Of a DNA stretch of 6,109 nucleotides, positions 1 through 5,617 are shown one piece after another. The stretch's first letter is position 1. Each line of letters starts with the position of its first letter. Source of the DNA: JALTID01 sp027004335 [NCBI: bacterium] (GTDB taxonomy: Bacteria; JALSQH01); the NCBI GenBank assembly GCA_027004335.1, contig JALTID010000093.1, forward strand, positions 1 through 6,109, in the 5' to 3' direction. A program made the translations under genes and the position numbers. The notes under the pieces were generated by a model that was not told the DNA's origin, searched no databases, and was given only the letters and a program-made list of their open reading frames with translations.

Positions 1-776
1 GAAAGAGCCTTCTCTTTTTCCATAACAAGTACTACAGAAGCCCCATCATTTAGAGGAGACGAATTGCCGGCAGTAACCGTCCCATTAGGATCAAAAACAG
101 GAGGAAGAGAGGCAAGTTTCTCAAGGGAAGTATCCCTTCTTGGACCATCATCTTTTTCTACCACATTTACCACATTATCATTTTCATCAAGAATCTCAAT
201 GGGAACCACTTCTCTTTTAAATTCCCCATTATCCCAGGCTGCCACTGCTTTTTGATGGCTCTTCAAAGCAAATTTATCCTGATCCTCTCTGGATATCTTA
301 TACATATTCGCCACATTTATTGCAGTCTCCAGCATCGTTACAAAAGCCTGAGGATATTTACTCCAGAATTTTGCATTTGGTCTAGGAGATAATCCACCCA
401 TGGGAATGTGAGTCATACCCTCAACACCTCCTACTATAAAAGCATCCCCATCACCTACCCATATTGCATGAGTGGCAAAATGAAGAGCAGTCATGGCGGA
501 TCCACAAAACCTGTTAACAGTAACTCCTCCAGTTTCAATAGGAAGTCCAACCATAAATACCAGCATTCTTGCAATATTCATCCCCTGTTCTCCCTCAGGA
601 AAAGCAGTTCCCCAGTATAGATCTTCAATAATCTCCCACGGGAAGCCCTCGTACCTACTCATCATTTTCTGTATTAACTGAGCGGAAAGATCATCAGGAC
701 GAATGTCCTTGAGACTACCTTTTTTTGCCTTACCAATCGGTGTCCGTAATGCTTCAACAATAACAGCTTCTCTCAT
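1..776 (-). CDS. Thiolase (acetyl-CoA acyltransferase, FadA/AcaB type), N-terminal 258 codons, cut by the window edge
   Basis: Cytoplasmic thiolase that would join or cleave acyl-CoA and acetyl-CoA, in beta-oxidation or in acetoacetyl-CoA synthesis. The frame runs open from an ATG at 776 to the left edge. Visible landmarks are the opening REAVIVEALRTPIGK, the nucleophile loop NRFCGSAMTAL with catalytic Cys91, GGVEGMTHIPMGG shortly after it, a SREDQD-x-FALKSHQKA stretch typical of the family, and TAGNSSPLNDGAS at about residues 235-247, which matches the conserved segment near the end of the N-terminal half. The C-terminal His and second Cys motifs (GHP and CxGG) lie outside the window, so activity cannot be fully judged. 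The start has a strong Shine-Dalgarno sequence, AGGGAGGA at 781-788, and lies 45 bp after the ATPase gene. Substrate chain length, and hence fadA versus atoB/phaA naming, cannot be decided here. It may simply be a metabolic gene at the end of the transcript. Confidence 0.95.
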   Translation of the reverse strand, partial: MREAVIVEALRTPIGKAKKGSLKDIRPDDLSAQLIQKMMSRYEGFPWEIIEDLYWGTAFPEGEQGMNIARMLVFMVGLPIETGGVTVNRFCGSAMTALHFATHAIWVGDGDAFIVGGVEGMTHIPMGGLSPRPNAKFWSKYPQAFVTMLETAINVANMYKISREDQDKFALKSHQKAVAAWDNGEFKREVVPIEILDENDNVVNVVEKDDGPRRDTSLEKLASLPPVFDPNGTVTAGNSSPLNDGASVVLVMEKEKAL

Positions 777-821
777 TTTATCCTCCCTGGTTAAGATTAA
801 GTTTTTGAAGTAATCTATTAC

Positions 822-2705
822 CTATAAGTCATCCAGATCAATATCATCCAGTAAAGATTCCAGATCCTCATCCTCCTCCTTCTTCTTTTTCTTCTTTTTC
901 TTCTCCTCAGCAGGTTCTTCTTCAGATACTGTAATCTCTTTTAAAATATTTTCAACCTCTTCATCTTCATACTCTTCCATTCTATTTTCAGAAGAACTTT
1001 TTTCCTCCTTTGATTCAATCTCAGAAAGTAATTCATCTATTTCAATATCTTCTTCTCCCTTTTTTTCTTCAGATGTCTCTTCAAGATTTTTAAGCAATTC
1101 ATCTATATCTTCTTCCTCTTCTTTTCTAGCTCCTTCTTCCTGTTCTCCCTCAGTTTCAAATTCCAATTCTTCTTCACTCAGTTCCTCTTCACCCGATTCT
1201 TCTCTTTCATTAACTTCCTTTTCCTCCTCAAGACCTTCAAGTAGTCTATCAATATCTTCCTCTCCTTCATTACCAGGTTCTTCAACTTTCCCTTTGCCTT
1301 CCATAGAAGGAATCCCTTCTTCCTCAACACCTACTTCACCAGTCTTTTCAGACTCACCACCTTCTTCAATCCCCTTCAGCAATGCTTCAACATCCTCTTC
1401 TGAACCAAGCTCTTCTTCTATTTTCTCTTCAACACCAGCTTCTTTTTCATGAGATTCTTCACCTTCCATCTCCTTCAACAATGCCTCAACTTCTTCTTCT
1501 GCATTCTCTCCTCCTTCCTCTTTCTCAATTTTACCTTTTTCCTCAACTGGCTCCTCAAATTCTTCTCCTTCTTCCATTCCCTTCAACAACGCCTCAATAT
1601 CTTCCTCATCACTAACCTGCTCTTTTTCTTCCTCTGCCTCAATTCCAGATTCAACTCCTCCTTCATTTATATTCTCTTCCCCTGGGGCTTCAGGCACTCT
1701 TTCTTCTGAAACTTCCGATTCAACAATTTTCTCTTCACCACTTTCCTCCCCAATCACCAATTCCTCTGACGGAATTTCTTCCCCTTTATCTCTCTCTGAA
1801 ACTGATTCTTCTACTTTCTCTCCTTCAACTCCTTTACCCTCGCTCTCAAGCTCCTTTAAAAGCGACTCAAGTTCAGCGCTGGTCCCCTCAGAAACATCTT
1901 CTTCCATAACCTGCTCCTCCTCAGCTGAAGTCTCCTCTTCTTTAATTGTCGCTTCCTTCTTCTCACCTTCTTCTGGGCCTGCTATTTCTCTTTTGGCTAC
2001 AAGAGCTTTCTTCTCTTTAATAACCTCAAGAGAAGCAATTTCAACATCCTCAATTTCAACTTTTTCACAGGAATTCAAATAAGCATGGTACAATGCAATC
2101 TGAGCAATGTCATTCAATTTTTTCAGATTCCCTTCGCTTTTTTCAATCAGTAATTCAATTGCTTTTCCGTCAAAAATATTACTTTTTCCTCCAGCATAAT
2201 TTAAATATCCAGAAACATATCTCATAAGCTCCTTCTCAGAAGGCTTATTTAGAACAATCACCTTACTTCCGGAGACCTCTTCTTTAGTCACAACAATTAC
2301 AACACCTCCAAAGGAACCAAGAACTTCTTCAACCATTCCAACAGATGATCCGAAATTCTGGTAATCATCAATTACAATAACATTAGCCGAAGATTCTGAA
2401 ATATTTTCAACGCCTGTTTCTTTAGAAACTACTTCTCTTAACCATTCTGCATTTGCTCCCTCAGGAACTGTAATAAACAAAATTTTAACAGAATCAAGTG
2501 GCACATATTCAATTGCCTTTTTCAAAATGGTAGATTTACCTGATCCCTCTGGTCCAGAAAGATAATAAAAATCACTTTCTCCGTTTAAGACATTTAGTAA
2601 CCGTGCCATCACCTTGCTTTGAGCAGAAAAAGTCATGAAAAATTTCCCATTCTCTATAGTAATAAATGGTTCACTTTTGAAGCCAAAAAAATCAAGAAAA
2701 TTCAT
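822..2705 (-). CDS. ExeA/GspA-like P-loop ATPase with a long Glu-rich repeat tail (627 aa)
   Basis: Predicted cytoplasmic ATPase. Residues 3-60 follow the ExeA/GspA/MshM pattern: an FFGF-x3-PF opening, then a segment leading into Walker A GPEGSGKS (51-58). Walker B is VIVIDDYQNF (109-118), where ExeA-type proteins usually have IDEAQNL. Residues 191-208 (EGNLKKLNDIAQIAL and on) match the family's GGxPRxIN...AL helix, with NLKK in place of xPR. The core, about 1-230, is shorter than usual: Walker A and B are only about 62 residues apart and no Arg occurs between 115 and 160, where an arginine finger would be expected. Residues 240-627 are dominated by Glu, contain only three aromatic residues (F383, F516, Y579) and no Cys or Trp, and carry nine copies of a ten-residue amphipathic motif. 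K602-K609 is a run of eight lysines just before the last copy. No signal peptide or membrane segment is seen. The ATG has GGGGGAT upstream (2709-2715), 13 bp after the TPR gene, so co-translation is likely. ExeA drives secretin assembly in type II secretion; whether this protein does anything similar is unknown. Confidence 0.85.
   Translation of the reverse strand: MNFLDFFGFKSEPFITIENGKFFMTFSAQSKVMARLLNVLNGESDFYYLSGPEGSGKSTILKKAIEYVPLDSVKILFITVPEGANAEWLREVVSKETGVENISESSANVIVIDDYQNFGSSVGMVEEVLGSFGGVVIVVTKEEVSGSKVIVLNKPSEKELMRYVSGYLNYAGGKSNIFDGKAIELLIEKSEGNLKKLNDIAQIALYHAYLNSCEKVEIEDVEIASLEVIKEKKALVAKREIAGPEEGEKKEATIKEEETSAEEEQVMEEDVSEGTSAELESLLKELESEGKGVEGEKVEESVSERDKGEEIPSEELVIGEESGEEKIVESEVSEERVPEAPGEENINEGGVESGIEAEEEKEQVSDEEDIEALLKGMEEGEEFEEPVEEKGKIEKEEGGENAEEEVEALLKEMEGEESHEKEAGVEEKIEEELGSEEDVEALLKGIEEGGESEKTGEVGVEEEGIPSMEGKGKVEEPGNEGEEDIDRLLEGLEEEKEVNEREESGEEELSEEELEFETEGEQEEGARKEEEEDIDELLKNLEETSEEKKGEEDIEIDELLSEIESKEEKSSSENRMEEYEDEEVENILKEITVSEEEPAEEKKKKKKKKEEDEDLESLLDDIDLDDL
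837..1874 (-). repeat. Nine-copy protein-level motif array in the ATPase tail
   Basis: Nine ten-residue motifs lie at residues 278 (ELESLLKELE), 369 (DIEALLKGME), 405 (EVEALLKEME), 438 (DVEALLKGIE), 484 (DIDRLLEGLE), 533 (DIDELLKNLE), 555 (EIDELLSEIE), 583 (EVENILKEIT) and 614 (DLESLLDDID). Start-to-start spacings are 91, 36, 33, 46, 49, 22, 28 and 31 residues. The consensus is [DE]-[ILV]-[DE]-x-[LI]-L-x-x-[LIM]-[EDT], an amphipathic helical turn with hydrophobic positions 2, 5, 6 and 9. Copies 2-4 (DNA 1572-1601, 1464-1493, 1365-1394) still resemble each other at DNA level, while the spacers between them do not align. This suggests duplication followed by conservation of the motif alone. The pattern looks like an array of short linear binding motifs in a disordered acidic chain. 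Confidence 0.85.
871..908 (-). other. 38-nt uninterrupted homopurine tract in the mRNA sense, encoding the Lys8 run
   Basis: The plus strand is pure C/T from 871 to 908, so the transcript is pure A/G. It encodes the end of an acidic segment, eight lysines (602-609) and then more Glu. Two AAA-AAG codon pairs (894-899 and 885-890) are flanked by GAGGAG-like, Shine-Dalgarno-like sequence on both sides. A -1 slip here would end translation at the TGA at 868-870 and remove the ninth motif. A +1 shift would give a short hydrophobic ending that stops at 818-820. The tract itself is seen directly; any frameshift or pausing is inference. Confidence 0.6.
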
Positions 2706-2718
2706 TTCATCCCCCTTT

Positions 2719-4974
2719 TTATTTTGCCTTCATTACTTTCTCTTTTATTGACTTAATTCTCTCAATAATATCTCTGTAATGTTTGTCCTTTTCCAGCACA
2801 TTTTTATAAAAATAAATCGCTTTTTTAAAATCCTCCTTGTTCTCGTATATCCTGCCAATCTCATAATTCAATTCAAGGTAAGCATCTTCACTTACCCCAT
2901 CAGCCTTTAGAGCCTTTAAAAACCATCTTATAGCTTCAAGAGGCTGGTCATTATCACGATAGCAGAGACCAATCATCGTCGCAGATTGAACAAATCGTGA
3001 AGGATCCCTTGCAGCAGTTTTAAACTCTTCAATAGCATCATCAAAAAGACCCATCTCCTTATATGCAATTCCAAGATCATAATGGGCGGCACTATCCTCA
3101 TCGCTCAGTTCCTTTTTAACACCTTCTTTAAACGCACTTAAAACCTCTTCCATTGTAGGAACATCAGATTTGCTTCCTCCAGTCTCTTCTTCAGGTAATT
3201 TGTCTCCAATCAACTCCTTAAGATCCACCTGATCCTCAATAATTTCTTCAACATCTTCAATTATTTCATCAGATTCAATAATTTCTTCAGAAGAAGAATT
3301 TAACCGGGTAGCTGCGTTCTCTCCAGTTGCTCTTTGGGGATTTTCAGCCTCTGTTAATTCAGTCCCACTATGCTCCTCTATTTTCTTTTTTAAATTTTTA
3401 AGTTTCCTCCTTACATCTGTTAATTCAGGATGCTTTTTGAGAATCTTCTCATAGAGACTTATAGCTTCCTCAACCAATCCCTGATTTGCAAAAAATTCTG
3501 CATCAGAGAGATCCTCTTCAACGGAATCAGAAATTCCTTCCTCTTCAAGTTCTACACCCACACTCTCCATATCAAGTTCACTCTCAGCGAGAATATCAGA
3601 ATCATCACCGGGAACAACCATATTAAGTTCTTCTTCACCCTTATCTACCAAAGAAAACTTATCTATATTTTTTTGAACGAGGCTATGATTAGGATCGATC
3701 CTCAGAGCTTCTTCAAAATATTCCCTTGCACTCACTATATCTCCAAGACTTTCGGAAATTTCCGCAAGAGCTATAAGATGTGGAATAGCACCCCCAGGTT
3801 TAAATTTCTTATAGGAATCAATAAGCTTAGCCCTTGCATCAACATTGTTAGGATCAAGTTTAACAGCACGCTCCAGAGATTCAATAGCTTTATCAAACAA
3901 ACCATTTTCAATAAAAACATCAGCCCTTCTCAACAATCCCGATAACTGGGGCTGAGTTTCATCAAGCGTTGTGGTTCCACCAAACATCTCTCCAGTAGCA
4001 GTATCTACCTCAGCAACAAAGGCTCCTTCTTCATCTTCCTCACCAAGAACTTCATCCTCAACAAGTAACTCTACTTTTTCTTCCTCTTCCTTTATACCAA
4101 GCACTTTTTTGGCATCATCATTCTGAGGATCAATTTCCAGGATTTTTTCAGCAATTTTTACCTTGCTTTTTGCATCATTCCTATACTCCTTAAGAGATTC
4201 TTTTAATATTTGAACAGCTTTTTCCTTTTTCCCAAGTAACTGGTAGCCTCTTGAAAGTAGAATAAAATCATCAGGCTTAAATTCTCCAGCATCATAAATT
4301 ACTTTAAGTTTTGAAATTCCCTTTTTAGGATTGCCAATATGAAAGTATATCTGAGCAAGGTCTCTCAAAATTGAAACATCTCTGGGCCTAAAATTTAACA
4401 GCTTTTCGTAGAAAGCTGCTAACTCTTCAAGTCTATGGTGGAGTTTAAACCCCTCTACTACGGGTTGAATCCTGACTTCAGCTTCCCTCTCCTTCCCGGC
4501 AGTAAAAAGCGATTCAACATATTTTGCTTTGATAGAATAATCCTCAGGATCAAGTCTAACCATCTTCTCAAGTACATCAGCTGCCTTATCCAGTCTGCCT
4601 TCAAGTTCATATAATCTAACAACATTTCTGTAATGTCTTAAAGCATCTTTTATAAGTCCAGTATTCGCATAAAATTCTGCAAGCTTGTAATGGAGATCTA
4701 TTCTCCTGGGATCAAGATCAAGAGCTTGCTTATAAGCTGCGGCTGCTTTTGTATCAAAACCTTTTTTCCTATATTCTTCGGCTGCCTTAATAAAATACTT
4801 AATAGCTTCGTCTTTTTTCCCACTTTTCTGATAAAGATCCCCGACCTTAGTAAGAATTCTCACATCTGAAGGATCATCCTTTAGAATATTGAGATACTCC
4901 TGAATCGCCTTCTCATATTGACCTTTTTGAATAAATTTAAGTGCTTTTTCCAAAGCCTTAGTCCTATTCGCCAC
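2719..4974 (-). CDS. Multi-block TPR scaffold protein with acidic linkers (751 aa)
   Basis: Predicted cytoplasmic helical-repeat protein for protein-protein contacts; no signal peptide or membrane segment. Block 1 (about 4-290) holds some eight TPR-like units, for example FIQKGQYEKAIQEYLNILKD and LAEFYANTGLIKDALRHYR. An acidic linker follows (295-340), then block 2 (about 342-440, with FIENGLFDKAIESLERAVKL). A second acidic linker (441-487) leads to a single unit (488-525, FANQGLVEEAISLYEKILKK). A third linker (535-604) contains three EIIE-type repeats, and a C-terminal block (about 624-737) opens HYDLGIAYKEMGLFDDAIEE. That last module resembles, from memory, TPR proteins widespread in Deltaproteobacteria. 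Translation begins at GTG 4974 with GAGGT at 4982-4986; no ATG lies nearby in frame. The gene follows efp by 18 bp and precedes the ATPase by 13 bp, so the ATPase is the obvious candidate partner. No enzymatic domain was recognised and the function is unknown. Confidence 0.9.
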   Translation of the reverse strand: MANRTKALEKALKFIQKGQYEKAIQEYLNILKDDPSDVRILTKVGDLYQKSGKKDEAIKYFIKAAEEYRKKGFDTKAAAAYKQALDLDPRRIDLHYKLAEFYANTGLIKDALRHYRNVVRLYELEGRLDKAADVLEKMVRLDPEDYSIKAKYVESLFTAGKEREAEVRIQPVVEGFKLHHRLEELAAFYEKLLNFRPRDVSILRDLAQIYFHIGNPKKGISKLKVIYDAGEFKPDDFILLSRGYQLLGKKEKAVQILKESLKEYRNDAKSKVKIAEKILEIDPQNDDAKKVLGIKEEEEKVELLVEDEVLGEEDEEGAFVAEVDTATGEMFGGTTTLDETQPQLSGLLRRADVFIENGLFDKAIESLERAVKLDPNNVDARAKLIDSYKKFKPGGAIPHLIALAEISESLGDIVSAREYFEEALRIDPNHSLVQKNIDKFSLVDKGEEELNMVVPGDDSDILAESELDMESVGVELEEEGISDSVEEDLSDAEFFANQGLVEEAISLYEKILKKHPELTDVRRKLKNLKKKIEEHSGTELTEAENPQRATGENAATRLNSSSEEIIESDEIIEDVEEIIEDQVDLKELIGDKLPEEETGGSKSDVPTMEEVLSAFKEGVKKELSDEDSAAHYDLGIAYKEMGLFDDAIEEFKTAARDPSRFVQSATMIGLCYRDNDQPLEAIRWFLKALKADGVSEDAYLELNYEIGRIYENKEDFKKAIYFYKNVLEKDKHYRDIIERIKSIKEKVMKAK

Positions 4975-4981
4975 AATTTTT

Positions 4982-4986
4982 ACCTC
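4982..4986 (-). promoter_or_regulatory. Shine-Dalgarno GAGGT supporting the GTG start of the TPR gene
   Basis: GAGGT reads on the minus strand at 4982-4986, seven bases before the GTG at 4972-4974, and lies wholly within the 18-bp gap after the efp stop codon. It supports GTG as the start, since the next usable ATG in frame would cut into the first TPR helices. Confidence 0.7.
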
Positions 4987-4992
4987 AAAAAG

Positions 4993-5553
4993 TTATGAAA
5001 CTCTTTCAACATATTCTCCTGTCCGTGTATCAATCTTTACCACATCACCTCTACTGATAAAAAGCGGAACATTTACAACAACTCCTGTCTCAAGTTTGGC
5101 AGGCTTTGAACCACCTGAGACAGTGTCGCCCCTTACACCAGGCTCAGTTTCTACAATCCTCAGCTCTACAAAATTGGGAAGTTCAATATCAATGGCTTTT
5201 CCTCTATAAAAAAGAATAGTTACATTAACCCCCTCCTGTAAATATCCTGTTTTTTCACCTAAACTCTCCCGTGAAATTGAAACTTGATCGTAGGTTTGAT
5301 TATCCATAAACCAACAGCCATCATTATCAAAATATAAAAATTGCATTTCCCTCTCTTCAAGATCAGGTTTTTCAAATTTATCACCCGACCTGAAATTAAT
5401 ATCAAGAATATTTCCAGTTAAAAGATTTCTCATCCTTGTTTTTACAAATGCAGCACCTTTTCCAGGCTTAACATGTTGAAATTCCGCAATTTCGTATGGC
5501 TCTCCCTTGTATTCAATCTTTAAACCCCGCCTGAAATCAGTAGTATTGTACAT
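4993..5553 (-). CDS. efp: Translation elongation factor P (EF-P), complete, lysine type
   Basis: EF-P binds ribosomes stalled on consecutive prolines, next to the peptidyl-tRNA, and restores peptide-bond formation. The 186-residue length is standard and the three beta-barrel domains are all present. The tip loop reads VKPGKGAAF, placing Lys32 at the position modified in other bacteria (Lys34 in E. coli by EpmA/EpmB, Lys32 in Bacillus subtilis). The protein is therefore not the arginine, EarP-rhamnosylated type. The domain II-III junction PNFVELRIVETEPGVRGDT and the ending DTRTGEYVERV are signature sequences of the family. No modification enzyme is in the window, so the type of modification is unknown. 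The ATG at 5553 is preceded by GGAGGTG (5557-5563). The gene lies 53 bp after an M24 peptidase gene, a frequent arrangement, and a promoter candidate overlaps that peptidase's end. Confidence 0.98.
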   Translation of the reverse strand: MYNTTDFRRGLKIEYKGEPYEIAEFQHVKPGKGAAFVKTRMRNLLTGNILDINFRSGDKFEKPDLEEREMQFLYFDNDGCWFMDNQTYDQVSISRESLGEKTGYLQEGVNVTILFYRGKAIDIELPNFVELRIVETEPGVRGDTVSGGSKPAKLETGVVVNVPLFISRGDVVKIDTRTGEYVERVS

Positions 5554-5588
5554 TTACACCTCCACCCTTTACAACTCTTCTAAATTTA

Positions 5589-5617
5589 ATTCTATCACAG
5601 CAAAAACTATTTATCAA
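5589..5617 (-). promoter_or_regulatory. Candidate sigma70-type promoter for efp and downstream genes
   Basis: On the minus strand, TTGATA (5612-5617, 5 of 6 to TTGACA) and TAGAAT (5589-5594, 5 of 6 to TATAAT) are separated by exactly 17 bp. A TG lies one base before the -10, as in extended -10 promoters. Transcription would start near 5582, giving a leader of about 30 nt with the efp Shine-Dalgarno inside it. The -35 overlaps the last codons of the peptidase gene. The match is by eye; AT-rich DNA produces such matches by chance, though both hexamers plus ideal spacing is better than usual. Confidence 0.5.

Noticed and set aside
64-681. Three plus-strand open frames opposite the thiolase gene
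   Set aside because: The minus-strand frame encodes unmistakable thiolase motifs across the whole stretch; the plus frames overlap each other and show no coding features.
810-821. Inverted repeat GTAAT-AG-ATTAC (minus strand) between the ATPase and thiolase genes
   Set aside because: Arms of only 5 bp with a 2-nt gap and no following T-run on the coding strand; too weak for a terminator, and no operator family is recognised.
818-871. Independent 17-codon mini-gene (ATG at 871, after AGGAGG) overlapping the ATPase end
   Set aside because: The Shine-Dalgarno-like sequence comes from Glu codons and sits too close to the ATG; nothing else supports it. It is mentioned only as the possible +1 frame ending.
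1365-1601. CRISPR array or tandem DNA repeats
   Set aside because: The similar units are 30 bp or less, diverged, irregularly spaced and in frame; they reflect a repeated protein motif.
1382-1709. Two plus-strand open frames rich in Leu and Phe, opposite the ATPase tail
   Set aside because: They are shadows of the Glu-rich reading frame: GAA/GAG codons read backwards give Phe, Leu and Ser. No Shine-Dalgarno or family likeness.
822-1990. Acidic tail as a frameshift or assembly artefact
   Set aside because: The frame stays open for nearly 1.2 kb, with nine well-formed motifs in phase and a plausible stop followed by a good ribosome binding site for the next gene.
3430-3945. 171-codon open frame on the plus strand inside the TPR gene
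   Set aside because: It is antisense to a clearly coding TPR region, has no recognisable domain, and its composition is the mirror of Lys/Glu-rich codons.
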